This document shows, one piece after another, positions 1-9,525 of a DNA stretch of 31,800 nucleotides. Within the stretch, counting starts at the first letter, position 1; every line of letters starts with the position of its first letter. Both the position numbers and the translations under genes were made by a program. The DNA lies in assembly GCA_023415835.1 (NCBI GenBank), contig JAEZJK010000073.1:1-31800 (forward strand). Direction: 5' to 3'. The notes under the pieces were generated by a model. The model searched no databases. It had not been told where the DNA came from and saw nothing but the letters and a program-made list of their open reading frames with translations. The stretch is from Bacillota bacterium (lineage in GTDB: Bacteria > Bacillota > UBA4882 > UBA8346).

Positions 1-1085
1 TGGGGAATTTATCCTATATGCATTATGCGATTACGGCGGCAGCCGGAGCGGCCTTGATGATTATGGGGAGAATGGATCTGGGTACGATTGCTTCATTTTT
101 ACAGTATACCCGCGCCTTTGCCCAACCGATTACCCAGATCTCCCAGCAACTCAACTCGGTACTGTCGGCTTTAGCCGGAGCGGAGCGGATTTTTGAATTG
201 ATTGATGAAACTCCGGAAACGGATGAAGGCTATGTTACTTTGGTCAACGCCGTCAAAGGGGAAGATGGCCGATTGACGGAGACGGACCACTATACGGGGA
301 CCTGGGCCTGGAAACACCCGCACCAGGACGGGACGGTCTCTTATACGGAAGTCAGGGGCGATGTCCAATTTGAGGATGTCACTTTCGGTTATAATGATCT
401 CCAACCGGTACTGCATCATATTTCACTCTATGCCAAACCGGGGCAGAAAATCGCTTTCGTTGGATCGACCGGGGCGGGGAAAACCACCATTACCAATTTG
501 ATTAACCGTTTTTATGAAGTGCAAAGCGGTAAAATCCGCTATGACGGGATTAACATTACCAAGATCAAAAAGGAAGATTTACGGCGATCCCTGGGGATGG
601 TGCTCCAGGATACCCATTTATTCACCGGGACAGTCAGAGAGAATATCCGGTACGGCAATTTACAGGCTACCGACGAAGAGGTGGTTGCCGCGGCCAAGCT
701 GGCCAATGCCGATTCGTTCATCAAGCATCTTCCCCAAGGGTACGATACATTGCTCACCGCTGACGGGACTAATTTAAGCCAGGGCCAACGCCAGTTGATT
801 GCCATCGCCAGGGCGGCGGTAGCCAATCCGCCGGTGCTAATCCTGGATGAAGCCACCAGCTCGATTGATACCCGGACCGAGGCCTTAATCGAAAAAGGGA
901 TGGACCGGCTAATGGCGGGGAGGACTGTCTTCGTGATTGCCCATCGTTTGTCTACCGTTCGGAACGCTAACGCCATCATGGTGCTGGAGCAGGGCCGGAT
1001 TATCGAACGGGGCGACCATGAAGATCTGTTGAAACAACGCGGGAAATATTATCAGCTATATACGGGGATGTTCGAGTTGGCGTGA
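1..1085 (+). CDS. ABC exporter (membrane + ATPase), 3' part only
   Basis: This is the C-terminal part of a half-size ABC exporter, probably a multidrug or lipid-type pump of the MdlB/BmrA group. The frame is open to the first base, so the true start lies outside the window and the ATG at 18 is internal. Counting from that ATG, residues 1-60 are the end of the membrane domain. A linker rich in Trp/His/Asp follows (about 75-112), of a kind seen in clostridial exporters. Then comes the ATPase: Walker A GSTGAGKTT at about 149-157, Q-loop with LQDTHLF, signature LSQGQ (Gln replaces the usual second Gly), Walker B LILDEATSS with the catalytic Glu present, and H-loop IAHRLST. The ATPase site looks competent. 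Such exporters often pair with a second half-transporter encoded upstream, which cannot be seen here. No clear terminator follows. Confidence 0.93.
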   Translation, partial: GNLSYMHYAITAAAGAALMIMGRMDLGTIASFLQYTRAFAQPITQISQQLNSVLSALAGAERIFELIDETPETDEGYVTLVNAVKGEDGRLTETDHYTGTWAWKHPHQDGTVSYTEVRGDVQFEDVTFGYNDLQPVLHHISLYAKPGQKIAFVGSTGAGKTTITNLINRFYEVQSGKIRYDGINITKIKKEDLRRSLGMVLQDTHLFTGTVRENIRYGNLQATDEEVVAAAKLANADSFIKHLPQGYDTLLTADGTNLSQGQRQLIAIARAAVANPPVLILDEATSSIDTRTEALIEKGMDRLMAGRTVFVIAHRLSTVRNANAIMVLEQGRIIERGDHEDLLKQRGKYYQLYTGMFELA

Positions 1086-1220
1086 AGTTAAGTTATTACT
1101 TTTGTCTTTCCCAGAAGTTTGCTTTTTCCTTGGAGTAAACTCTAAAATTAATATTTAAAGTCAAAGTGCGGATTGTTTATGTGAGCTACAATTCGGGTAG
1201 AGGTAGTTAATTACACTTTA

Positions 1221-1249
1221 TTGTAAAAATGTTGTCATTTCGATATAAT
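1221..1249 (+). promoter_or_regulatory. candidate promoter of the hsd operon
   Basis: TTGTAA at 1221-1226 and TATAAT at 1244-1249 are separated by 17 bp, in the AT-rich gap between the ABC exporter and hsdM. A second, weaker pair (TTGATA 1291-1296, CATAAT 1315-1320, 18 bp apart) lies closer to the gene. Either could drive the operon. Nothing else was recognised in the 288-bp gap (1086-1373). Confidence 0.5.
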
Positions 1250-1373
1250 ACACTTATCTTAATGTGTACCCCGATGGGAAATTATTACAATTGATAAAAT
1301 GGACAGGTTCATAACATAATTAAACTATAACAGAAGATGTTTCGAATAGATAAATACATCGGAGGCCTATGTT

Positions 1374-3809
1374 ATGGCAGTAAAAAAGAGCGAACTCTAC
1401 AGCTCACTTTGGGCGAGCTGCGATAAATTAAGAGGAGGCATGGATGCTTCCCAATATAAAGATTATATCCTGACGCTACTATTCGTGAAGTATGTTTCTG
1501 ATAGGTTCAAGGGTGTAGCTTATGCCGACATCGAAGTTCCGGAAGGCGGCAGCTTTGACGATATGGTAGCCCTTATCGGTAATAAAAATATCGGCGAGGG
1601 GATGGACAAAGTTATTGCTAAACTTGCCGAGGTTAATGGATTACGGGGTGTTATTGATAACGCTCATTTTAATGATGAAACAAAACTGGGCAAAGGCCAG
1701 GAGATGGTGGACAAGCTCAGTGGGTTGATTGCCATTTTCCGCAGACCGGAACTAAACTTTTCTAACAATCGCGCTGGCGGCGATGACATCATCGGCGACG
1801 CTTACGAATACCTGATGCGTAACTTCGCCACTGAGAGCGGTAAGAGCAAAGGACAATTTTATACGCCCGCCGAGGTATCACGAGTACTTGCTAAGGTTAT
1901 CGGGATAGATAAAGCTATAAAAAAAAGTGATGACGATACAACTGTTTACGATCCGGCATGCGGATCGGGTTCTTTACTTATCCGTGCCGCAGACGAAGCG
2001 CCTTTTGAGGTAGCCATCTATGGTCAGGAGAAGGATATCGCCACCGCTGGTCTCGCCAAGATGAATCTTGTATTGCATAATAAGGCATCCGGTGAAATAG
2101 CGGGCAATTACAGCACATTTTCCGACCCGCAGTATTTTGAGAACGATGAAAACAAAACCACGCTTCGCCGTTTCGACTTTGTGGTTGCCAATCCGCCGTT
2201 CTCCACGAAAAATTGGACGGATGGTCTTAAGGAATACGGGCGTTTTGATGGTTATGGTGATAGGCCACCGGAGAAAAACGGCGACTTCGCATGGCTACTC
2301 CATATATTGAAGTCCCTGAAGCGTAACGGAAAAGCAGCTGTAATCCTGCCTCATGGCGTCCTGTTTCGTGGTAACGCCGAGGCGACAATCCGACAATCCA
2401 TTATTGATAAAGGATACATCAAGGGAATTATAGGCCTGCCCGCAAACCTGTTTTACGGAACGGGTATCCCTGCCTGTATTATCGTCATCGATAAGGAAAG
2501 CGCAGACGAACGTGAAGGCATCTTTATGATTGACGCTAGCCGTGACTTCATCAAGGACGGAAATAAGAACCGCCTGCGCGAGCGGGATATTTACAAGATT
2601 GTCACCACGTTCAGGGAAATGCGTAAAGAGCTTAAATATTCGCGTTTTGTTCTGAATGAAGAGATCAAGAAAAAGAATGGTTATAACCTCAACATTCCGC
2701 GCTACATTGACAGTAGCACACCAGAGGATTTGCAAAGCATCGAGGCGCACCTACTTGGCGGCGTTCCTGCTCTCGATGTGGATAATATGGAGCGGTACTG
2801 GAGCATTTTCGGCAACTTAAAATCCGTTTTGTTCGCGCCGCTACGTGAAAGGTTTTATCAGCCTGTTGTGAAAAAGGATGAGGTTCGCCACACAATTTAT
2901 TCGGATGCAGAGTTCAGCAGTTATGCAGATAAAATCGATTACGCATTCGAAAATTGGCAAGTCTGTGTTAATGAGAAACTCTGTGGCATTGATGGCAAGA
3001 CCATAGTCAAAGAACTAATTGTTGAGCTTGCCGGGGCTATCCTTGAGGAATTTGAAAACGTCAAACTGATTGATAAATATGATGTGTATCAGGTACTGCT
3101 TGCCTATTGGCAGGATGTGATGGCTGACGATGTGTTCATCATTGTCCAGGACGGTTACAAATCGGCGCGGGAAACTGAAAACATTATTGGAGTATATACC
3201 TCCGGCAAGAAAAAAGGCGAGGAAAAGGTAGTCGGCTGGGAAGGCAAGCTAATTCCGCGTAATATCATCGTTGAGGCGTTTTTCCACGATGAGCAGAAAG
3301 CCATCGAAGAGATTGAGGTTTTAATTGCCCAAGCACAAAGCGAATTAGACGAGATGATCGAGGGTGCTGAAGACGATTCCATAATCAATACCGTATTGAA
3401 GGACAACGGCAGCCTGGAAATGACTACTCTGAAAGCCGCACTCAAGGATAAATCGCTCGGCAAAGAAGACCGCGAAATCTTGAAAGCACTTGCTGATAAA
3501 AAAGAAAAGATTGACGAGCAAGGTAAAACGCTTAAAAAACTGAAAGAGGTATTGGAACAAAAGACGAAGGAACAATACGGCAAGCTCACCGATGAGGAAA
3601 TACTTGACCTTCTCGTCAACCGCAAGTGGTATCACACAATTTTCGAGGGCATCGACGCGCTTTATACTGCAATTTCTCACAGCATCGCCAACCATGTGAC
3701 CGAGCTGACTGACCGGTATGAGGAGACTTTACCGCAAATTGCAGAAGAGGTTGCGGAATATGAGACCAAGGTGAACTCTCATCTGGAAAGGATGGGGTTT
3801 AATTGGTAA
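1374..3809 (+). CDS. hsdM: type I restriction-modification methyltransferase subunit HsdM
   Basis: Modification subunit of a type I restriction-modification system. It transfers a methyl group from S-adenosylmethionine to N6 of adenine in the site chosen by HsdS. The N-terminal helical HsdM domain (about 1-150) is followed by the methyltransferase fold. The SAM-binding motif DPACGSGSLL is at about 193-202 and the catalytic NPPF at 273-276. At 811 residues it is longer than the roughly 500-550 of a classical HsdM. The extra C-terminal 300 residues are charged and helical with likely coiled coil around 640-740, probably used to hold HsdS. The start is the ATG with GGAGG at 1361-1365, 8 nt upstream. 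Its stop overlaps the start of hsdS, so the two are translationally coupled. Confidence 0.96.
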   Translation: MAVKKSELYSSLWASCDKLRGGMDASQYKDYILTLLFVKYVSDRFKGVAYADIEVPEGGSFDDMVALIGNKNIGEGMDKVIAKLAEVNGLRGVIDNAHFNDETKLGKGQEMVDKLSGLIAIFRRPELNFSNNRAGGDDIIGDAYEYLMRNFATESGKSKGQFYTPAEVSRVLAKVIGIDKAIKKSDDDTTVYDPACGSGSLLIRAADEAPFEVAIYGQEKDIATAGLAKMNLVLHNKASGEIAGNYSTFSDPQYFENDENKTTLRRFDFVVANPPFSTKNWTDGLKEYGRFDGYGDRPPEKNGDFAWLLHILKSLKRNGKAAVILPHGVLFRGNAEATIRQSIIDKGYIKGIIGLPANLFYGTGIPACIIVIDKESADEREGIFMIDASRDFIKDGNKNRLRERDIYKIVTTFREMRKELKYSRFVLNEEIKKKNGYNLNIPRYIDSSTPEDLQSIEAHLLGGVPALDVDNMERYWSIFGNLKSVLFAPLRERFYQPVVKKDEVRHTIYSDAEFSSYADKIDYAFENWQVCVNEKLCGIDGKTIVKELIVELAGAILEEFENVKLIDKYDVYQVLLAYWQDVMADDVFIIVQDGYKSARETENIIGVYTSGKKKGEEKVVGWEGKLIPRNIIVEAFFHDEQKAIEEIEVLIAQAQSELDEMIEGAEDDSIINTVLKDNGSLEMTTLKAALKDKSLGKEDREILKALADKKEKIDEQGKTLKKLKEVLEQKTKEQYGKLTDEEILDLLVNRKWYHTIFEGIDALYTAISHSIANHVTELTDRYEETLPQIAEEVAEYETKVNSHLERMGFNW

Positions 3810-5611
3810 ACGGATGGAAAAGTGTTTCTTTACTTGATTGTGGCGAAATAATTCAAGGACTGACATATCAACCTGATAATGTTAAACCGTATGGTTTATT
3901 GGTATTACGCTCATCAAATATTCAAGAGGAAAAGCTCTCATTCGATGATTGTGTTTTTGTCGACTGTGAAATCGATGAGAAACAGTATGTCAGAAAAAAT
4001 GATATCCTTATTTGTGTTCGAAACGGAAGTACTGCCCTGATAGGTAAATGTGCTCTTATTAACGCTGATTTCAAAGCTACCTTTGGTGCATTTATGTCAA
4101 TTTTTCGCGGTGAAAACTCCGAGTACTTCTTTCAGGTCTTTCGTAGCAACATCGTACAAAAACAGATTCGTAATAATAGTAACGCGACCATTAACCAAAT
4201 AACAAAGCGTGATTTTGAAGAGATCATTATACCTGTTCCAGATTCCAAAATTGAGCAGCACGCTATTGTCGAAGCCCTTTCCGATGCTGACGGTTATATT
4301 GCTGCACTCGAAAAACTGATTGCCAAGAAAAAGGCAATTAAGCAAGGTGCAATGCAGGAGCTACTTTCCGGCAAGCGGCGATTGCCAGGGTTTAGTGGTG
4401 ATTGGGTTGAGAAGCCATTAGAACAAATAATGCGAATTCGAAAAGAGAGAATCAATCCAAAAGATGCACGTAACTATCGTTGCATTGAATTAGAACACAT
4501 CGAACCTGTAACGGGTCATCTACTTGGGTGGAATAACTCAAATAACCAACAAAGCCTCAAAGCAATTTTTGAACCAGGAGATGTTCTCTTTGGAAAGCTA
4601 CGTCCGTATTTGAGAAAATACTATTTCCCAATCTTCTATGGTGTATGCTCAACTGAATTTTGGGTATTAACATCTATAAGTGAATATATTAGCAATCGTT
4701 TTATATATTACCTCATCCAGTCTGCCCGCTTTTTAGATATTGCAAATTCTACAACAGGCACAAAAATGCCACGAGCAGACTGGACACTACTTAAAGACGT
4801 TGAGTTTTCGCTACCCAAGTGTGTTGAAGAACAATTTTCAATTGCTGCTATCCTGTCTGATATGGATAGAGAAATCGAACTTCTGACCGTTAAGCTGAAC
4901 AAGGCGAGGCTTATCAAGCAAGGAATGATGCAGGAGCTTTTGTCTGGGCGTATTCGGCTTTTGCAACAGAAATCGGAAGCCATTAACGTACCTGAAGTGA
5001 TTCTTTTGCCTGAACGCAAAAAGGAACACGTACCTGCCCCAACTGCCCCGCATGGTCATAATCAGCAGTTCGACGATGCAGTAATGATCGCAGGGATCGT
5101 AAATGCCTTTTATTCTGACAGGTACCCGCTCGGCAGAAAGAAAGTACAAAAACTCCTTTATCTCCTGCGCCGCAAACAGGACGAGAGTACTGTTGCATTC
5201 AAAAAGAAGGCAGCAGGCCCCTATGCCGACGAAGTACGTTATAAGGGCGGTGAGCCGATCGCGAAGAGCAACCATTACATTGCAACCACGACGACCAAAG
5301 ACAAAGGCACGACCTTTGCTCAAGGTAAAAACATCGGGAAAGCCCTTGAATACATTCAACGCTGGGGTAAGCAGGACGATATCAGCTGGTTGACGGACAA
5401 ATTTCGTTATACAACTGTTGATGATTTAGAACTTCTTGCAACCGTGGATATGGCTATCTGTGACCTGGAGGAGGCCGGTACCCCCGTGTCGGTTGCCTCC
5501 ATCAAGCATCTGATTGCCACCAATAAAGAGTGGCAAGCTAAGCTGCAAAAGAGAATATTCGCCGACTCAAAAATTGCCAAGGCAATCAGCGACTTGAAGA
5601 GCCTGCTCTAA
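3803..5611 (+). CDS. hsdS: type I restriction specificity subunit HsdS with extra C-terminal domain
   Basis: DNA-recognition subunit that directs HsdM and HsdR to a bipartite target. It has two target-recognition domains, each ending in the conserved helical spacer. The first spacer ends with KQGAMQELLSGKRRL (about 183-197) and the second with KQGMMQELLSGRIRL (about 372-386). A normal HsdS would stop near residue 400; this one runs to 602. The extra part has KKVQKLLYLL (about 445-454) and AAGPYADEV (about 470-478), a pattern resembling the helical Panacea/DUF4065 (SocA-like) domain. That assignment is inference. The start is TTG at 3803, overlapping the hsdM stop by 7 nt, with a purine-rich site in the end of hsdM. 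The nearby ATG at 3814 is out of frame. Confidence 0.93.
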   Translation: MVNGWKSVSLLDCGEIIQGLTYQPDNVKPYGLLVLRSSNIQEEKLSFDDCVFVDCEIDEKQYVRKNDILICVRNGSTALIGKCALINADFKATFGAFMSIFRGENSEYFFQVFRSNIVQKQIRNNSNATINQITKRDFEEIIIPVPDSKIEQHAIVEALSDADGYIAALEKLIAKKKAIKQGAMQELLSGKRRLPGFSGDWVEKPLEQIMRIRKERINPKDARNYRCIELEHIEPVTGHLLGWNNSNNQQSLKAIFEPGDVLFGKLRPYLRKYYFPIFYGVCSTEFWVLTSISEYISNRFIYYLIQSARFLDIANSTTGTKMPRADWTLLKDVEFSLPKCVEEQFSIAAILSDMDREIELLTVKLNKARLIKQGMMQELLSGRIRLLQQKSEAINVPEVILLPERKKEHVPAPTAPHGHNQQFDDAVMIAGIVNAFYSDRYPLGRKKVQKLLYLLRRKQDESTVAFKKKAAGPYADEVRYKGGEPIAKSNHYIATTTTKDKGTTFAQGKNIGKALEYIQRWGKQDDISWLTDKFRYTTVDDLELLATVDMAICDLEEAGTPVSVASIKHLIATNKEWQAKLQKRIFADSKIAKAISDLKSLL

Positions 5612-5627
5612 AAAGGAGGTTAGGACT

Positions 5628-8600
5628 ATGGTAACGGTTGGAGAATCCGAACGGGCTGCACAAAACCACGTAATATCTCTGTTTCGCAACAATACATTGT
5701 TAGACTATGCGTATTACGGAAACCATAGGGCATTTGAGAACAGCAATATAGAAACGGATAAGTTGATGGCCTTCCTGCTCCGGCAGGGATATGGCGCCAT
5801 CTTAGCCGACCGCGCTATCGAGAAACTTCGTAAAGCGGCCGGGAATTTGCAATCGGGGCTATATGCTGCAAATAAAGCGGTTTACTCCCTGCTCAAATAT
5901 GGCGCGAAGGTTCGCGAGAACCCAGGAGAGGCTGAGAAAACTGTCTTTTTCATAGATTGGGCGCATTCAAGCAAGAACGATTTTGCTATCGCCGAAGAGG
6001 TAACAGTTGTCGGCAACTGTGAAAAGCGACTCGATATTGTGGTATACATTAACGGGATCGCCGTTGCTGTGATTGAGCTCAAAAAAAGCACCATTTCCGT
6101 TGCAAACGGAATCCGGCAGAATCTAACCAATCAGCATGAATACTTCATACAGCCGTTTTTTACAACTGTTCAATTCACGATGGCAGGCAACAACAGCGAA
6201 GGACTACGTTACGGTACGGTCGGTACGGATGAGAAGTATTATCTAGAGTGGAAAAACTACGTCGATTCCAAAGATAACAACTCGTTGGATATTCTGGAGA
6301 AGTGTAAAGAACTGCCTGATAAGCTCGATTGGCAGCTTTTCAGCATGTTTCAAAAGAAGCGTTTCCTCGATCTCATCCACAATTTTACCATCTTCGATAA
6401 GGGAATCAAGAAAGTCTGCCGCCATAACCAGTATTTCGGGATTAAGGAAGCTCAGCTTAAGATCGGATCAGATAAAGGTGGTATTATCTGGCATACGCAA
6501 GGCAGCGGAAAAACGTTAACAATGGTTTGGCTTTCAAAATGGATTCTTGCCAACAATCCTGATGCTCGGGTGCTGATCATCACTGATCGCGAAGAACTGG
6601 ATGACCAGGCGGAAAAGACATATTTAGGCGTTGACGAGAAAATTGTACGGACAAAAAATTGCGCCGACTTAATCAGTAAGCTGGACTCTTACGAAAACCG
6701 CTTGATTTGTTCGCTCATACATAAATTCGGCAAGCGCAGCGGTGAGATTTCCGATCTTGACTATGATAGGTATATTGAAGAACTGTATAAAACCCTCCCG
6801 CCGAACTTTTCAGCGAGGGGTAAGTTTTACGTATTCGTAGACGAGTGTCACAGGACACAATCCGGTAAATTGCATAAGGCAATGGAAGCGATACTAAAAG
6901 GCGCAGTTTTTATTGGGTTTACAGGCACTCCACTCCTTAAGACAGACAAAAAAACAAGCATTGAGATCTTTGGTGGATACATTCATACCTACAAGTACGA
7001 TGAGGGTGTTGCGGACGGGGTTGTTCTTGACTTACGCTATGAAGCTCGTGATGTCCCGCAAAACATTACGTCACAAGACAAAATCGATACGTGGTTTGAG
7101 GCGAAGACTGCTGCGCTTACTCCCCGTGCGAAAGCGAAGTTGAAAGCAGCATGGGGCAATATGCAGACGGTGTTCAGTTCTCGCACGCGTCTAGAAAGCA
7201 TAGCACGCGATATTATATTCGATATGGGCACAAAGGGCCGGTTGATGGATGGCAACGGCAATGCTATACTGATCGCCGAGTCTATCTATGCAGCCTGTAA
7301 GTACTACGAGATATTCCAATCCAAGGGTTTCAAAAAATGCGCGATTATATCATCGTTCGTTCCTCGTGAGGGTGACTTGTTGACAGATACTGTAAGCACT
7401 GACGAGGATACCGAAGCGTTTGAGAAGTACGAAATATACAAAAATATGCTCGGCGGGCAAGATGTAGAGTCATTTGAAAAAGAGGCAAAACGCAAATTTG
7501 TGGAAGAACCCGCAAATATGAAACTATTGATTGTTGTGGATAAGCTACTGACCGGTTTTGACGCGCCGCCCTGCACATACCTTTATATCGACAAATCGAT
7601 GCACGACCATGGGCTGTTTCAAGCGATCTGCCGTGTGAACCGACTTGATGGCGAGGAAAAAGACTTCGGTTATATCGTGGATTACAAGCAATTATTCGGT
7701 GATTTGACCGATGCGCTTAACAAGTATACATCCGGTGCTTTTGAGGGGTACGATTCAGAAGATGTTCAAGGCCTAATCAAAGGCCGCCTTGATGAAGCAA
7801 GGAAATTCCTTGATAAAACCCTCGAAGAACTTGATGATTTGTGTGAAGGCGTAGCCATGCCGTGCGAAGAACTCAATTATATACACTATTTCTGCGGAGA
7901 GAACGGCGTTGATGTTAACGAAGATGAGGCATACGCCCGAAGTCGGGAACAACTCTACCGGCTTGTAAACCGACTCGTCCGTGCCTATACCGAAATTAAA
8001 CCCGATATGAGCGTGGCAGGCTATACATCTACCGAACAAGAGGATATTGCAAAAAAGGTTGACTTTTACATTGCGCTGAAAGCAACAATCGGTCAAGCTA
8101 GTGCTGATTTCATTGACCTTAAGTTATTTGAGCCGGGCATGAGATACTTGATCGATAATTACATCATCGCTGAGGATAGTCGTAAACTCGGTACATTCGA
8201 TGACTTCACCCTTCTCGATTTTATTCTCGCCCAGGAAGAAAAGTTAAAGGGCGAAAGCGGTAATAAAGAAGGGGCTGCTGAGGCGATTGAAAACAACATC
8301 CGAAAAAAGGTTGTTGAAAAAATCCTCATTAACCCCAAATATTATGAAAGAATGTCGGCTATTCTTGAGCAACTTATCCGAGAGCGACGTGAGGGTGTTA
8401 TTGCTTATGAGCGGCTTCTCGAAAAGTACATTGAACTTGCCAAACACGTCACCGTTCCAGAAGAGAATGACGCTTACCCTGCCCGTATTAGGAAGAGTGG
8501 TGCACTCCGTGCTTTTTATGATAATTGTGGGCAAGATGAAGAACTGGCGATTGCTCTTCACGAGGTGGTGCTACGGAGTAAACAAGACAGATTTAGAAAT

Positions 8601-8708
8601 AATCCTGTCAAAGAAAAACGCATCAAGCGTGAGTTGCTGAAGATTCTTAAAGACGAATCCGAGGTCGAGCGAGTATTCAAGATCATTTGCGAACAAGAGG
8701 AATATTGA
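5628..8708 (+). CDS. hsdR: type I restriction endonuclease/translocase subunit HsdR
   Basis: Motor and nuclease subunit that pumps DNA using ATP and cuts unmethylated DNA at a distance. The N-terminal nuclease has a PD-(D/E)xK pattern: Asp136, then Glu150-x-Lys152 in the segment AVIELKK. The superfamily 2 motor follows, with Walker A GSGKT at 292-296, the DEAD-like box DECH at 405-408, GFTGTPLLK (motif III), and late motifs LLTGFDAPP and QAICRVNR (motifs V and VI). The C-terminal region is helical. At 1026 residues it has normal HsdR length and no break, so restriction activity should be intact. The start is ATG at 5628 with a very strong AAAGGAGGT at 5613-5621, only 16 nt after hsdS. Its stop overlaps the next gene's ATG. 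Confidence 0.97.
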   Translation: MVTVGESERAAQNHVISLFRNNTLLDYAYYGNHRAFENSNIETDKLMAFLLRQGYGAILADRAIEKLRKAAGNLQSGLYAANKAVYSLLKYGAKVRENPGEAEKTVFFIDWAHSSKNDFAIAEEVTVVGNCEKRLDIVVYINGIAVAVIELKKSTISVANGIRQNLTNQHEYFIQPFFTTVQFTMAGNNSEGLRYGTVGTDEKYYLEWKNYVDSKDNNSLDILEKCKELPDKLDWQLFSMFQKKRFLDLIHNFTIFDKGIKKVCRHNQYFGIKEAQLKIGSDKGGIIWHTQGSGKTLTMVWLSKWILANNPDARVLIITDREELDDQAEKTYLGVDEKIVRTKNCADLISKLDSYENRLICSLIHKFGKRSGEISDLDYDRYIEELYKTLPPNFSARGKFYVFVDECHRTQSGKLHKAMEAILKGAVFIGFTGTPLLKTDKKTSIEIFGGYIHTYKYDEGVADGVVLDLRYEARDVPQNITSQDKIDTWFEAKTAALTPRAKAKLKAAWGNMQTVFSSRTRLESIARDIIFDMGTKGRLMDGNGNAILIAESIYAACKYYEIFQSKGFKKCAIISSFVPREGDLLTDTVSTDEDTEAFEKYEIYKNMLGGQDVESFEKEAKRKFVEEPANMKLLIVVDKLLTGFDAPPCTYLYIDKSMHDHGLFQAICRVNRLDGEEKDFGYIVDYKQLFGDLTDALNKYTSGAFEGYDSEDVQGLIKGRLDEARKFLDKTLEELDDLCEGVAMPCEELNYIHYFCGENGVDVNEDEAYARSREQLYRLVNRLVRAYTEIKPDMSVAGYTSTEQEDIAKKVDFYIALKATIGQASADFIDLKLFEPGMRYLIDNYIIAEDSRKLGTFDDFTLLDFILAQEEKLKGESGNKEGAAEAIENNIRKKVVEKILINPKYYERMSAILEQLIRERREGVIAYERLLEKYIELAKHVTVPEENDAYPARIRKSGALRAFYDNCGQDEELAIALHEVVLRSKQDRFRNNPVKEKRIKRELLKILKDESEVERVFKIICEQEEY

Positions 8709-9409
8709 TGCAGATTATTGTTTCTGGCATACCCGTTGAAGTATGCAAAAAGAAAATAAAAAACATGCACTTATATGTTAAACCGCCTACAGGGAAAGTG
8801 TCCGTGTCGGCTCCTTTAGAAATGAGCGACGAAGCAATAGAGCGATTTGTTCGCACAAAGGTCAGTTGGATAAAAATGCAGGTAAATAAATTTGAGATTC
8901 AGCCTCGCCAATCTGAGCGGGAATATGTATCCGGTGAAACGCTGTATGTCTGGGGAAAGCAATATTTTCTACATGTTGAGTATGGTACTGGCAAAAACAC
9001 GCTTGTGCTATCAGGAGATAGGGCAGTTCTCTCCGTCCGCAAAGACAGCGCTGCTGAGCAACGCGATAATTTCGTTAGGGAGTGGTATCGTGGTCTTCTA
9101 AAAGACGAAGTAGCTCGTCTTCTACCAAAATGGGAGAAGATAACGGGGCTTAAGTGCGATGGTTGGCAGACGAAGTATATGACTACCCGATGGGGTACCT
9201 GCAATACTACCAAACGAAAAATATGGCTTAATCTTCAATTGTCTAAGAAAACACCAAAATGCCTGGAGTATGTAATACTTCACGAGCTTATGCATCTTGT
9301 TGAAAAGAATCATAACGAGCATTTTGTCTCCCTAATGGATGGGTATATGCCCTATTGGAGGGAAGTGAAGAGGGAGCTAAACGGGCAAATACTTGATTTC
9401 ATGGAATGA
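8708..9409 (+). CDS. YgjP/SprT-like zinc metallopeptidase, HELMH motif
   Basis: Predicted zinc metallopeptidase of the YgjP/DUF45 (SprT-like, M48-related) family, 233 residues, cytoplasmic with no signal peptide. The HELMH zinc motif is at 192-196, followed by NHNEHF, whose His or Glu could supply the third ligand; the preceding RWGTC is a family hallmark. The start is the ATG at 8708, which shares bases with the hsdR stop (TGATG), with an AGAGGA-like site just upstream. An in-frame TTG 21 nt earlier is less likely. From general knowledge, genes of this family often follow hsdR in type I operons, but the role is not established; quality control of the restriction complex is one guess. Function here is inferred from family and context only. 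Confidence 0.88.
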   Translation: MQIIVSGIPVEVCKKKIKNMHLYVKPPTGKVSVSAPLEMSDEAIERFVRTKVSWIKMQVNKFEIQPRQSEREYVSGETLYVWGKQYFLHVEYGTGKNTLVLSGDRAVLSVRKDSAAEQRDNFVREWYRGLLKDEVARLLPKWEKITGLKCDGWQTKYMTTRWGTCNTTKRKIWLNLQLSKKTPKCLEYVILHELMHLVEKNHNEHFVSLMDGYMPYWREVKRELNGQILDFME

Positions 9410-9510
9410 TAAACCAAAACTTGCTATGGCTTAATACCAATGCGCTCAAGGTAACGGAGTTGCCTTATTTAAAAAATCGCCTAACAGGTTGCGGAAAATT
9501 AAGGTGTTGA
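9406..9510 (+). CDS. possible small ORF of 34 codons
   Basis: A short open frame starts at an ATG overlapping the peptidase stop (ATGA) and ends at TGA before the next gene. It is Leu/Asn-rich (begins MINQNLLWLN) with no recognisable domain. It has no strong ribosome binding site of its own, but the stop-start overlap would allow coupled translation. It may be a genuine small protein of the operon, or simply the untranslated gap before the nuclease gene. Confidence 0.25.
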   Translation: MINQNLLWLNTNALKVTELPYLKNRLTGCGKLRC

Positions 9511-9525
9511 TAACCGGGTATAGCT

